Part shown: positions 27,530 through 36,231 of the stretch, one piece after another
Numbering within the stretch: the stretch's first letter is position 1
How the letters are laid out: each line of letters begins with the position of its first letter
Source: Dehalococcoidia bacterium
GTDB lineage: Bacteria; Chloroflexota; Dehalococcoidia; UBA2979
Assembly (NCBI GenBank): GCA_023228825.1
Contig: JALOAL010000005.1
Coordinates: 1-64,000 of the forward strand
DNA length: 64,000 nt
Direction: 5' to 3'
The notes under the pieces: generated by a model
Databases searched by the model: none
What the model saw: only the letters and a program-made list of their open reading frames with translations
Told to the model about the DNA's origin: nothing
Translations under genes and position numbers: made by a program

Positions 27530-27877
27530 CTAGAAGACGAAGCCGATGAGGATCGCGACCACCAGGGCGTAAATGCCGATGGCCTCGGCGAACGCGACCG
27601 TCAGGATCATGTTGGTCTGGACGGCGCCCGCGGCCTCCGGGTTGCGACCCAGGGCCTCCATGGCCTTGCCGCCGATCCAGCCGATGCCCAACGCCGGCGC
27701 GATCGAGCCGATGCCGATGGCGAGCGCCGCCGCAAGGAACCGCCACTGCGACGCGGCGGCCTCTACGGTGAACTCGTTGGCTGCTGCAGCCTCTTGGGCA
27801 GATGCACCGACGGCCATGAGGAGGAATGCACCCCCACCAAGACCAGCGGCAACCAGCGCGCGGCGAGCGAACTTCAT
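27530..27877 (-). CDS. atpE: ATP synthase c subunit with signal-like N-terminus
   Basis: A 115-residue ring-forming proteolipid; ordinary c subunits have about 70-90 residues. Residues 1-28 resemble a signal peptide (MKFARRALVAAG..., ending GASAQ), then two hairpin helices with the polar loop GRNP (77-80). The ion-binding carboxylate is Glu98 in VAFAEAIGIYALV; the position after it is Ala, so the Ser typical of sodium-binding rings is absent, suggesting proton coupling. It is followed 98 bases later by atpF. Confidence 0.94.
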   Translation of the reverse strand: MKFARRALVAAGLGGGAFLLMAVGASAQEAAAANEFTVEAAASQWRFLAAALAIGIGSIAPALGIGWIGGKAMEALGRNPEAAGAVQTNMILTVAFAEAIGIYALVVAILIGFVF

Positions 27878-27951
27878 TCTGCGTTTCCTCCCTGGGTGCC
27901 GTCCCCATTTTCCTCTGGGGACTGCTCACGGATGACCTAATAGAACCCTTG

Positions 27952-29022
27952 TTAGTGCGCGGACACAGGCTCCGCGTGACCGCCGGCACTCTCAGCGCCG
28001 CCCTCGGGGTGATCGTCCCCGTGATGGCTGATGGCGCTCATGGCGAACACGAGCGTCAGCACGGCGAAGACAAACGCCTGGATGGCGCCGACGAACAACT
28101 CCAGCCCGTAGAACGGGAGGACCAACACGAACGGTGTCAGGAACGGCATCATAAGCATCAACACGCTCCCGGCAAAGATGTTGCCAAAGAGACGGAACGT
28201 GAACGAGATGATGCGCGAGAGTTCGGACGCAAGTTCCAGGATGCCGACAAAAATGTCGATGCCTCCCAGTACTCCCTTGCGCGCGATCGCGTCGAACGCG
28301 AAGAACTTCTTCAGATAGCCCAGGCCCAGCGACTGGATACCCCAGAACTCCACGAAGACAAAGGAGAACAGGGCGATCGCCAGTGGCGCGGTGATGTCCG
28401 AGTGCACCGGACGCAGGATGCCGCGGATGTTCCCGGTGAACGAGCCATCCGTGGTCTCAATGTACGGCTCTTCCAGGTGCATGCTCTCCGCGGTGACGGC
28501 TGGGAGACGCAGCGGCTCGCCGCCCTCCACGTCCACCTGCTCCGGCGTGAACGGCACGTAGGCGAAGGAGCCCAGCAGCGGCACGTCCACCTGCTGCACC
28601 ACTGACTGGGTGGGGCCGTAGTCCGGGATGGGGAGGCCCACCGTCTTGAACCCGGGCAGCAGCGCGATCCAGTTGGACAACAGGATGTAGAAGAAGATCG
28701 TCCCCACCAGCGGCAGGAAGCGACGGGCGTTCTGCTCGCCCGCCACGGAGATGCAGAAGTCGTAGAACGCGCTCAGCGCGGCCTCCACGGCCCCGGAGAA
28801 GCCGCTGGGCACCAGGCCCATACGCGGCCCGGCGATCGCTGCCACCACCACCAGAAGGATGATGGTCACCCAGGCGCTCATCACCGTGTTTGTGATCGTG
28901 TAGCCGCCCACGTCCCAGAGGTGGTCAGGAGGGACGGTGATATACGGAGCGGAGCCGCCGACGAAGATAAACCCGGCGACGGTCAAGGCGAGCAGGCCCA
29001 GAGCGATGAGCGCGACCTTCAT
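27952..29022 (-). CDS. atpB: ATP synthase a subunit with large insertion and His tail
   Basis: A 356-residue F0 a subunit (usual bacterial length about 230-270). The functional helices are intact, with the essential Arg in ISFTFRLFGN (Arg277). About 80 residues are inserted between the LSNWIALLPG helix and RPVHSDITAPLAIALFSF (roughly 125-203), an acidic segment probably outside the membrane. The C-terminus is His/Gly/Glu-rich (ISHHGDDHPEGG...HAEP). Its ATG overlaps the stop of the small gene upstream (29019-29022). Confidence 0.95.
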   Translation of the reverse strand: MKVALIALGLLALTVAGFIFVGGSAPYITVPPDHLWDVGGYTITNTVMSAWVTIILLVVVAAIAGPRMGLVPSGFSGAVEAALSAFYDFCISVAGEQNARRFLPLVGTIFFYILLSNWIALLPGFKTVGLPIPDYGPTQSVVQQVDVPLLGSFAYVPFTPEQVDVEGGEPLRLPAVTAESMHLEEPYIETTDGSFTGNIRGILRPVHSDITAPLAIALFSFVFVEFWGIQSLGLGYLKKFFAFDAIARKGVLGGIDIFVGILELASELSRIISFTFRLFGNIFAGSVLMLMMPFLTPFVLVLPFYGLELFVGAIQAFVFAVLTLVFAMSAISHHGDDHPEGGAESAGGHAEPVSAH

Positions 29023-29237
29023 CGACGCGTCCGTCCCGTCTGCTTTACGAGTTCCCGCAGCCTTCGATAGGCGTCGTAGAACCCGGACATGATTCCCAGC
29101 ACCAGGAGCACCAGCGTGAGCAGGGGCTCCGTTTCGAAGCGGCCGTCGAGCCAGTGGCCCAGCAACGCACCGCCCGCGATCCAGAACGCGAGTGAGAACC
29201 CAATCCCGACCAGAGCGAACGCGGGTGAATTCAGCAC
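29019..29237 (-). CDS. AtpI/AtpZ-like small F0 assembly protein
   Basis: A 72-residue protein with two transmembrane helices (about 5-27 and 40-58) separated by GHWLDGRFETEPL, the hallmark of the AtpZ/AtpI ATPase_gene1 family that helps assemble the c-ring or carries divalent cations. The C-terminus is basic. It is the first gene of the atp operon and overlaps atpB by four bases. Which family name (I or Z) applies cannot be settled here. Confidence 0.85.
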   Translation of the reverse strand: MLNSPAFALVGIGFSLAFWIAGGALLGHWLDGRFETEPLLTLVLLVLGIMSGFYDAYRRLRELVKQTGRTRR

Positions 29238-29282
29238 CGTGTCGACCCTCGCTCTATTGCTTCGGATCGACGACCGAGCGGA

Positions 29283-29311
29283 ACCCTATCACCCAATGAT
29301 CAGTCGATCAA
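29283..29311 (-). promoter_or_regulatory. Candidate atp operon promoter
   Basis: Reading the minus strand, TTGATC (29311-29306), a 17-base spacer and TAGGGT (29288-29283) match a sigma-70-type promoter moderately. It is 46 bases before the first gene's start codon. The candidate Rex site lies four bases upstream of the -35 element. Confidence 0.4.
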
Positions 29312-29315
29312 CCGT

Positions 29316-29333
29316 TTGTGAGCGAATGCACGA
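29316..29333. promoter_or_regulatory. Candidate Rex operator upstream of atp operon
   Basis: TTGTGAGCGAATGCACGA has the Rex half-site TTGTG(A) and an imperfect partner CACGA at the standard eight-base spacing, the same geometry as the site before rex. It lies in the 161-base gap before the first atp gene, next to a candidate promoter. One half-site mismatch lowers confidence. Confidence 0.45.
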
Positions 29334-29398
29334 TTGGACAGGCGTAAAGCATCACACGCGAGGTCAGAACGGCGTCCACCGGGCCCGGAGGGCGTCCG

Positions 29399-29941
29399 TC
29401 AGCCCTGTCCGGCCTTGCCCAGGTCGTCCAGGTCCAGACCTGAGACGAAGTCCCGGAACACGGCCAACTTCTCCAGTTCCTCCTGCGTGGGCGGGCGCGG
29501 CAATTCCTCCTCGCCGCCGTCCTCGTCCAGGTCGTCGTCCTCGTCCAGCACAATGCCGGCGCGCTCCATGACCTCGTCCGCCACGAAGATCGGCACGTCC
29601 GCGCGCACCGCCAGCGCGATGGCGTCCGAAGGCCGCGAGTCGATCTCCAGTTCCCGCCCGTCCACCTGGATGTGGATGGTGGCGAAGAACGTGTCCTCGC
29701 GCAGGTCCGTCACGCTCACCCGCGTGACGGCGCCGCCCAGTTCGTGGATCAGCGTGAGCATCAGGTCATGAGACTGCGGGCGCGGGACGGCCAGGTCCTG
29801 CAGGCGCAGCGCAATCGCGTCCGCGACATCCGCGCCGATCCAGATCGTGATGTAGCGGTCAGCGTCCTTCTCTTTGAGGACCACCACGCGTCGATAGTGC
29901 CGGAGCCCAACTCGGATCGAGTCGATGATCAGTTCACGCAC
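29399..29941 (-). CDS. Bifunctional nuclease family protein (DUF151)
   Basis: A 180-residue protein of the BFN/DUF151 family, plant homologues of which show DNase and RNase activity. Typical segments are RELIIDSIRVGLRHYRRVVV, LPIWIG-like ITIWIGADVADAIAL and SRPSDAIALAVRADVPIFV. A very acidic stretch (LDEDDDLDEDGGEEE) follows, then a short C-terminal helix. The GTG at 29941 with GGGGG before it matches the usual start of the family; longer in-frame starts exist. It lies just before the atp promoter, in the same direction. Confidence 0.85.
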   Translation of the reverse strand: MRELIIDSIRVGLRHYRRVVVLKEKDADRYITIWIGADVADAIALRLQDLAVPRPQSHDLMLTLIHELGGAVTRVSVTDLREDTFFATIHIQVDGRELEIDSRPSDAIALAVRADVPIFVADEVMERAGIVLDEDDDLDEDGGEEELPRPPTQEELEKLAVFRDFVSGLDLDDLGKAGQG

Positions 29942-30071
29942 GTTACCCCCGAGGCCCGTCGGTTCGCCGGGCGCCTGCACCACCAGGGAGCGCGCACCAG
30001 GATCACGGGCCTGTGATCGAGTGTAGGAACGCCTCTGAACGCCAGTCAACGAACGGCGCCGCGCCGCGAGG

Positions 30072-30365
30072 TTATGCCTCGTCCGGTCCAGCGTCGGGCG
30101 CGTCGGGCGCGTCGTCTGTCCCATAGAGGGCGCGCGCCACGTCCGGATCAAGCGGCGCGCCGCGGGAGACGAACGCCTTCATGCGGCGTCGGAGCGTGGG
30201 GCGGTCCAGGATCACGCGGCGGCGACAGCCGGAGCAGGAGAGGCCGATCTCCCCGCCCAGGCGCACCACCTCCCAGTCCGTGGCGCCGCACGGGTGCGGC
30301 TTGCGCAGGCGCACCACGTCGCCCATGCGCAGGTCCATGGGGTCCGGGAGCGGATCGGTCGTCAC
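30072..30365 (-). CDS. DUF951 family protein
   Basis: A 97-residue protein with the DUF951 signature: LRMGDVVRLRKPHPCGATDWEVVRLGGEIGL, then CSGCRRRVILDR, with three Cys (PHPCG and CSGC) probably binding a metal. The family is widespread in Firmicutes and related bacteria, mostly uncharacterised; some copies lie beside mechanosensitive channel or ychF genes. An acidic tail (DDAPDAPDAGPDEA) is extra. The GTG at 30365 is assumed; the later ATGs at 30338 and inside are alternatives. It follows pyrF by 26 bases. Confidence 0.8.
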   Translation of the reverse strand: MTTDPLPDPMDLRMGDVVRLRKPHPCGATDWEVVRLGGEIGLSCSGCRRRVILDRPTLRRRMKAFVSRGAPLDPDVARALYGTDDAPDAPDAGPDEA

Positions 30366-30391
30366 GAGGTGCGCCTGGTCGGATGCGCGGG

Positions 30392-31282
30392 CTAGCGCGC
30401 GCGGGCCTGGTTGATCTGATCCCGCAGGTCGATGGCGGCCTCGCGCGAGGCGTCCATCCAGCCGCCCGGCGCGCAACCCGGGTCACCCACGGGCGAGGCG
30501 TACAGCACGGCGCGGGAGGCGTTGACCATGATGCCGGCGCCCTCCGCGTCCACGGCCGCCCTCACCGCCTCCTCCACCGCGCCCTCCTGCGCGCCCACGC
30601 CCGGCATCAGGAAGAGCAGGTCCGGGCAGATCTCGCGAATGCGACGCGCCTCCGCAGGGTACGTGGCGCCCACCACCAGGCCCACGTTTCCGTGCTCGTT
30701 CCACTCGTTCGCCAGGTAGGCGACGCGCTCGTAGAGCGGGTGCCCCGCCACCTGCCCCGCCACCTGCCCCTCAACCTGCCACTCCACCTGGAGGTCCTGC
30801 AGGTCCCCCGCCCCGGCGTTCGAGGTGCGGCACAGCAGGAACGAGTGCCGCTCCGCGCGCGCGAGGAACGGCGCCAGGGAGTCGTGCCCCAGGTACGGGT
30901 TCAGCGTCACCGCATCCGCGCCCAGGGAGTCAAAGATCGCCCGCGCGTAGGCCTCTGCGGTGTGGCCAATGTCGCCGCGTTTGGCGTCCAACAGCACGGG
31001 CGTCTCCGTGCCGGCATAGGCGATCAGGTCACGGAGCAGCGTGATGCCCTCGCCGAGGTCGGGCTCGAAGAAGGCAATGTTGGGCTTGTAGCACGCGGCC
31101 ACGTCCCGCGTGGCGTCCACCACGCCAAAGAGGAAGGCCCGGGTGGAGACGCCGGTGGGGATCTTCGTCGGGTCAGGGTCGAGCCCCACGCACAACAGCG
31201 AGTTGGTGCGGCGCGACGCATCCTGGAACTTCGCCCGGAAGTTCGCCGCGGTCTCGGTCGTGGTGGTGCCGCTCGTCGCCAT
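30392..31282 (-). CDS. pyrF: Orotidine 5'-phosphate decarboxylase (type 2)
   Basis: A 296-residue PyrF of the longer (type 2) form that makes UMP from OMP, last step of de novo pyrimidine synthesis. LLCVGLDPDPTKIP is the N-terminal signature, LLDAKRGDIGHTAEAY carries the catalytic Asp-Lys-Asp set, and VTLNPYLGHDSL follows. Near the C-terminus is MPGVGAQEG. A four- to fivefold short repeat, VEGQVAGQVAGHP, is inserted around residue 165. It follows murI by 44 bases. Confidence 0.95.
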   Translation of the reverse strand: MATSGTTTTETAANFRAKFQDASRRTNSLLCVGLDPDPTKIPTGVSTRAFLFGVVDATRDVAACYKPNIAFFEPDLGEGITLLRDLIAYAGTETPVLLDAKRGDIGHTAEAYARAIFDSLGADAVTLNPYLGHDSLAPFLARAERHSFLLCRTSNAGAGDLQDLQVEWQVEGQVAGQVAGHPLYERVAYLANEWNEHGNVGLVVGATYPAEARRIREICPDLLFLMPGVGAQEGAVEEAVRAAVDAEGAGIMVNASRAVLYASPVGDPGCAPGGWMDASREAAIDLRDQINQARAR

Positions 31283-31326
31283 CGCCCCCTACTTCGCGTC
31301 TGCGTCTGCCAGTCTGCGTCTGCCGG

Positions 31327-32163
31327 TCAGCCGACGGGCCGTCCCATGCGCACGCTGGGCCCGATACGGATGCTGGGGAGGTCTGCTCCGGCGTCTCGGA
31401 GGGACGTGATCGTCGCCTCGAGCGCGGTGGCGTCGCCGGTAGCGTAACAGAGGATATCCTCGGCTCCCCCGGCCTCGCCCGCGCCTTCCGGGGCCGCAAA
31501 GCCACGCTCCGCCAGCACGTGCATCGTGCGTCGCGCCACCGGCTCGGCGGCGTCAACGAGGCGCACGTGCGCGGGCAGCAGGCGCGCCAGCACCGGGCGC
31601 AGGAAGCCGTAGTGCGTGCAGCCCAGCGCCACCGCGTCCGCCCCCGCGCGCACGGGCTCCTCGAGCGCTGCCGCCAGCATCTCCTCCACCCGCGCGCCAT
31701 CCACCTCGCCCGCCTCCACCAGGTCCGCCAGGCCGGGCATGGGCAGGGTGAAGACGCGGGCGTCCTGCGCGAAACGCTCGTTCAACCTCGCCAGGCGGGA
31801 GCCGGAGGCGGTCCCGGGAGTGGCGAGGACGGCGACGATGCGGGAGGTGCTGGACTCCACCGCCGGCTTCACCGGCGGCTCCATGCCCACGATCGGCAGG
31901 TCGAAGACCTCCCGCAGGTGCTCCAGCGCGGCGGACGAGGCGGTATTGCAGGCCACGACCAGCGCGTCCGCGCCGTCCTCCACCAGTTGCGCCGCCAGGA
32001 CCACCGCACGCTCGCGGATCTCGTCCGGATGGCGGCCGCCGTAGGGGAAGAACGCGGTGTCAGCCAGGTAGCGGATGCGCAGCGAGGGCTGGCGCCGGTG
32101 GAGTGCCGCAGCGACCGACAGCCCTCCGACACCGGAGTCGAAAATCCCGACCCGGGCAACCAT
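31327..32163 (-). CDS. murI: Glutamate racemase
   Basis: A 278-residue MurI, supplying D-glutamate for peptidoglycan. Catalytic cysteines are Cys72 in VACNTASS and Cys182 in GCTHYGF; the N-terminal IGIFDSGVGGLSV-type signature and the TAFFPYG motif are intact. The ATG at 32163 gives the normal N-terminus. It lies between a DUF4129 module and pyrF on the same strand. Confidence 0.95.
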   Translation of the reverse strand: MVARVGIFDSGVGGLSVAAALHRRQPSLRIRYLADTAFFPYGGRHPDEIRERAVVLAAQLVEDGADALVVACNTASSAALEHLREVFDLPIVGMEPPVKPAVESSTSRIVAVLATPGTASGSRLARLNERFAQDARVFTLPMPGLADLVEAGEVDGARVEEMLAAALEEPVRAGADAVALGCTHYGFLRPVLARLLPAHVRLVDAAEPVARRTMHVLAERGFAAPEGAGEAGGAEDILCYATGDATALEATITSLRDAGADLPSIRIGPSVRMGRPVG

Positions 32164-32269
32164 GCACGCCTCCGTGTGAACCCCGCCCGGGGAGCACGTC
32201 TTCAGGCTACGTCTGGCCCCCTCACCCCGCAAGGAAGCGCAGGCGAGCACAGGCCGGTACGGACGGGCG

Positions 32270-33973
32270 TTACTGGCCCAGCAGCGGATCCTCGTCCACG
32301 CGGCCGCGCGTGGCGCGCTTGGCCAGCGTGATGCGCAGGTCCAGTTCGTCCGCCTCGTCCATGGGGCGCGCGCCACGGATGCTCTCGCGCAGTTCGTCGG
32401 TGGCGGGGTGTTCGCGTTCCCACGCCTGCAGGTCGCGCGCCGCCTGGCGCATGGCGTCGTCCGGCGGGAAGTGCCGTCCGAAGCGCGCCCGCTCGAACAT
32501 CTCCGCGATGGGCACGAACGACTCCGCATCCAGGTGCCGGCGCGCGGCGCGCGCGAACTCCGTGGGCGTCTCCGCCGGCATGGGCGGCAGGCCTCGCTCC
32601 GTGGCCTCGTGCACGGTGCGGCCGTAGAGCGCGTAGGCGGGGTGGCGGTCCATCCACGCGTCCGGGTCCGGCTTGCGGCCGAACCGCACCAGGTCCGCCA
32701 GCAACTGGCCGATGCCCGCGCCCCCGCCCGAGGTCGACCGCGTCTCCTCGACCGCCTCGGTGGTGGTGGCGCGCCGGCTGACCAGCAGGCGACCCACCAG
32801 GTACATCACGTACAGCGTGAGGGCGACGGCAAAGAACTTGAGGCTGTTGACGATAAACGGGGGGATGACCGTGACGTCGTCCGTGGCCTCCTCCGCGGCA
32901 TCGGGCGGGGCCTCCAGCGCCAGGTTGGGGAGGGCGGGAAACATCTCCTGGATGGTGCGCCCGTTGAAGAACCAGGCGAAGACCTTCTCGATCCCCCACG
33001 CGATCGGGGTAAGGACCACCACCAGGACGACGCGCACCACCACGAAGACCGCGTCCGCCAGCGCGCCCAGCACGGCGCCGGCGTTGAGGTAGGCGAACAT
33101 CCCCAGCAGCCCGCCGGACAGCAGCAGCAGGCCGATGGTGCCCCCCACGGACGTGAGCCACGGCGAGGCTCGATGCGCCGCCTGGTCCGTGGGCACCGCG
33201 CGCTCGTGGTTGCCGATGGCCAGCCCGAGCATGCCGATGGCGAACTGCGGCACGGCCCATCGCGCCGGCGCCGTGTAGCCCGTGGCCCGCGCCACGAAGA
33301 TCACGAACACCACCACGATGAACGAGAGGGTGAAGGACCGCGCCATGCGGTCCAGGGTGATGGAGCCTCGTGCGGCCAGCATGAAGCGGAACCAGACCGC
33401 CATCAGCCCCAGCGACGTCACCGCAATGGCGCTGCCGTGCGGCCGGTCCAACTCCGGATCCGCGATGAAGCCCGCCAGGTCCACCCCGTCCGCCGTGAAC
33501 GCATCCGGGTTGTTGATGAACTCCACCAGGCCGGAGCTGTCCCAGAACTGCAGGTGCCCCATGGAGCCGTGGATCAGCAGGTTCACACCCAGGATGGTGC
33601 CCGCCACCAGGATGACCGAGCCCAGCGCCGCCCCAAAGTCCACACGCTGGACCAGGCGCATGAGCGCGAAACCACCCACCGCCGCGACCACCACCAGCAG
33701 CAGAGAGGGCCCCGCGCTCGCGGCGGCGTGGCCCGCCACCCGGTCCGCCACCAGCAGCGCCTCCACCGGGTTCGTGACCTGACTCGTGCTCACCGCGCTG
33801 CGGATGCGCATCTCCACGTCATGCAGGAAGGCGCGCTCCACGGAGGTGGCCATGAGGGCGATCACCATGAACCAGGCGATGCCCTCCGCCAGGATGAAGG
33901 TGCCCTCCAGCGCCTTCCGACGCCAGCGCACCACCACCTCCATGGTCAGGTCGCCCAGGCCGGGCAGACTCAT
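32270..33973 (-). CDS. Multi-pass membrane protein with DUF4129-like C-terminus
   Basis: A 567-residue protein. The first two-thirds has about eight or nine hydrophobic segments. The cytosolic C-terminal third (about 440-567) has WMDRHPAYALYGRTVHEATERG and LQAWEREHPA, resembling DUF4129, the domain often found at the end of transglutaminase-like proteins in MoxR/DUF58 gene groups. No transglutaminase triad was found. Its start overlaps the stop of the DUF58 gene (33970-33973), forming one operon with MoxR. Function unknown; a membrane or cell-envelope role is inferred from the module. Confidence 0.65.
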   Translation of the reverse strand: MSLPGLGDLTMEVVVRWRRKALEGTFILAEGIAWFMVIALMATSVERAFLHDVEMRIRSAVSTSQVTNPVEALLVADRVAGHAAASAGPSLLLVVVAAVGGFALMRLVQRVDFGAALGSVILVAGTILGVNLLIHGSMGHLQFWDSSGLVEFINNPDAFTADGVDLAGFIADPELDRPHGSAIAVTSLGLMAVWFRFMLAARGSITLDRMARSFTLSFIVVVFVIFVARATGYTAPARWAVPQFAIGMLGLAIGNHERAVPTDQAAHRASPWLTSVGGTIGLLLLSGGLLGMFAYLNAGAVLGALADAVFVVVRVVLVVVLTPIAWGIEKVFAWFFNGRTIQEMFPALPNLALEAPPDAAEEATDDVTVIPPFIVNSLKFFAVALTLYVMYLVGRLLVSRRATTTEAVEETRSTSGGGAGIGQLLADLVRFGRKPDPDAWMDRHPAYALYGRTVHEATERGLPPMPAETPTEFARAARRHLDAESFVPIAEMFERARFGRHFPPDDAMRQAARDLQAWEREHPATDELRESIRGARPMDEADELDLRITLAKRATRGRVDEDPLLGQ

Positions 33974-35235
33974 GACTGCCCCTCCCCCGCCTCTGGGTCG
34001 GCGATCAGACCCGCCTCGATCGCCTCGCGCTCCAGGGTCTCCATGACCTCCGCCATCTCCTGCACGGGGATCGGATCCAGGTTACGGCTCCACTCGCCGT
34101 GCGCGGTCTTCAGGACGTGGACGCGGTGGCCCTCGGACGCCAGCCGCCGCAACGCCGCCTCCACCGGCTCCGTCATGAGCGCGGTGATGAGGACAATCGT
34201 GGACCCCGGCGGCAGCGGCTGCGCCGGATCCTCCAGCGCGCGCGACATCTCGATGGTGGTGAAGGCGGTCACCACCGCCAGCGCCTCCAGGATCAGGTTC
34301 AACTGCTGCGGACTGTTGCCCGCGCCAATCCGGATCGTCCGCGGCGCATCCGGGAACGATCCGTTCGCGATGAGCCCCACCGCGTAGTTCGCGTCCGCCG
34401 CCCAGCGCGCCACGGACGCCCCCAGGGACACGGCGCGCTCCAGCAGCACCGGGTTGGGGCTGCGCCACACCTCTTCGTCCGTGGGGATGTTGAGGGCGAT
34501 GACCAGCGCCTGCGACCGGCTGGGCTCGTAGATGCGGGACTGCAGGCGCCCCACGCGCGCGGTGGCGTACCAGTCGATGCGGCGCATGGGGTCGCCCGGC
34601 TGGTAGTCGCGCACGCCCGCCACGCGGCTGGGGTCCTCGTAGATGCGGTTCCCGCCGCGCAAGTCCCCGAAGGGCCGAGTGCTATCGAAGCCCAGGTCGC
34701 TCAGCGCGTAGGTGTGCGGATAGACCACGATTCCGTCCGTGGGCCGCCCCACCTCCGCTTGCCGCTCGAAGAAGCCGAAGAGGTCGCCGGAGCGCAGGCG
34801 CGTGGGCCCCACTCGGAAGAAGCCGCGCCGCACGGCCCGCAGCGTGAGCGGCCACTCCAGGTGGTCGTTCCCGGCCATGGACGTAGAACGGGTGAGGTAC
34901 TGCGTGCCCGCGCCCCCGCCGATGACCGTGCGCACGCTGGCGGGCATGCCTCGAGGCAGGGTCTCGCGCACCTCCAGCCAGGGGACGGGGACCACCTTCG
35001 CGTTGTCCACGCGCAGTTCCAGGCGCACCTCCTCGCCCACGAACACGCGTCGGTCAGAGAGCGTGCGGCGGTAGGTGACGCGGTCCAGGGAGAGGCGCGC
35101 CCACAGGCGAGACAGGCCGCCGGCGCCGAAGATCATCGCGCCGATCAGCACCAGCGCCGTGGAGCCAGAGGCGAACCCCAGCCAGGCAAGCACGAACGCG
35201 GCCAGCAGCCACGTCTCCGCCACGATCGCGCGCAT
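33970..35235 (-). CDS. DUF58 domain protein
   Basis: A 421-residue protein with two N-terminal transmembrane helices (about 4-23 and 26-45), an outer beta-rich part and the DUF58 motif DYQPGDPMRRIDWYATARVGRLQSRIYEPSR-like region near 205-235, followed by a VWA-like fold (AIVIALNIPTDE type). DUF58 proteins pair with MoxR ATPases and are linked with envelope or protein maturation functions that are mostly untested. It is followed by the DUF4129 gene with a 4-base overlap. Confidence 0.85.
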   Translation of the reverse strand: MRAIVAETWLLAAFVLAWLGFASGSTALVLIGAMIFGAGGLSRLWARLSLDRVTYRRTLSDRRVFVGEEVRLELRVDNAKVVPVPWLEVRETLPRGMPASVRTVIGGGAGTQYLTRSTSMAGNDHLEWPLTLRAVRRGFFRVGPTRLRSGDLFGFFERQAEVGRPTDGIVVYPHTYALSDLGFDSTRPFGDLRGGNRIYEDPSRVAGVRDYQPGDPMRRIDWYATARVGRLQSRIYEPSRSQALVIALNIPTDEEVWRSPNPVLLERAVSLGASVARWAADANYAVGLIANGSFPDAPRTIRIGAGNSPQQLNLILEALAVVTAFTTIEMSRALEDPAQPLPPGSTIVLITALMTEPVEAALRRLASEGHRVHVLKTAHGEWSRNLDPIPVQEMAEVMETLEREAIEAGLIADPEAGEGQS

Positions 35236-35256
35236 GGGCTGACCCCGTCGCCCGCC

Positions 35257-36231
35257 CTACGCCGGATCTGCCAGCGGAACCGGCACGGCGGACAGGATCT
35301 CGTCCAGCACCTCGTCCGCGTCGCGGCCGCGCAGGCGGGAGTTGCTGGACAACTGCAGGCGGTGCGCCAGCACCGCGTGGACCAGCGCTTTCACGTCGTC
35401 CGGGCGCACGTAGTCCCGGCCCTCAATCGCCGCCAGCGCGCGCGAGGCGCGGAAGAGCGCCAGCGTGGCGCGCGGCGAGGCGCCCAGTTCAAACGCACCG
35501 TGCTCCCGGGTGGCCTGCACCAGCGCCACCATGTAGGCCACCACCGCGTCCTCCACGTGCACGTCCGTCAGGCCCGCCGCCAGGTTCGCCAGTTCCTCGG
35601 CACGCACCACCGGCGCCAGGTCCTCCAGCGGCGATCCGTGCTCGAAGCGCCGGACGATGTCCGCCTCGCGCTCCGGGGTGGGGTAGCCCACCTTGAGGCG
35701 TAGCAGGAAGCGGTCCAGTTGCGCCTCCGGCAGCGGGAAGGTCCCCTCCAACTCCACGGGGTTCTGCGTGGCGAGCACCACGAAGGGCCTCGGCAGCGCG
35801 CGCGACTCGCCGTCGATGGTGGAGGTGCGTTCCTCCATCGCCTCCAGCAACGACGACTGGGTGCGAGGGGTGGCGCGGTTGATTTCGTCCGCAAGCACCA
35901 CGTTCGCGTGGATCGGGCCGGGGCGGAACTCGAACTCGCCGGTGCGCTGGGAGTAGAAGTTCAGGCCCACCACGTCCGTGGGCATCAGGTCCGGCGTGAA
36001 CTGGATGCGCCGGAACGTCCCGCCGATGGACCGGGCGAAGGCGCGGGCAAGCATGGTCTTGCCGGTCCCGGGCACGTCCTCCAGCAGCACGTGCCCGTTG
36101 GCCAGCAAGGCCACCAGCACCAGCGTCACCGTGTCGTCAGCGCCCACGATCACCTGGCCCACGTTCTGGCGGATCTTCTCGGCCGCGTCGTGGACCGCAC
36201 GGACTGCCGTGCTTTCGGCTCGTTGCTGCAA
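35257..36231 (-). CDS. MoxR family AAA+ ATPase
   Basis: A 324-residue MoxR ATPase, a chaperone-like AAA protein. Walker A is EDVPGTGKTMLARA (51-64), Walker B VLADEINRA with ATPRTQSSLLEAMEE, sensor 1 LATQNPVELEGTFPLPEAQ and Arg finger FLLRLKVGYP. The TTG at 36231 is chosen because GGGGGAGG lies just before it and the family's helix starts a few residues later. It is the first gene of the MoxR-DUF58-DUF4129 operon; 21 bases separate it from DUF58. Confidence 0.92.
   Translation of the reverse strand: MQQRAESTAVRAVHDAAEKIRQNVGQVIVGADDTVTLVLVALLANGHVLLEDVPGTGKTMLARAFARSIGGTFRRIQFTPDLMPTDVVGLNFYSQRTGEFEFRPGPIHANVVLADEINRATPRTQSSLLEAMEERTSTIDGESRALPRPFVVLATQNPVELEGTFPLPEAQLDRFLLRLKVGYPTPEREADIVRRFEHGSPLEDLAPVVRAEELANLAAGLTDVHVEDAVVAYMVALVQATREHGAFELGASPRATLALFRASRALAAIEGRDYVRPDDVKALVHAVLAHRLQLSSNSRLRGRDADEVLDEILSAVPVPLADPA

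Noticed and set aside
32408..34387. Long plus-strand frame opposite the DUF4129 and DUF58 genes
   Set aside because: A high-GC shadow of the real genes.
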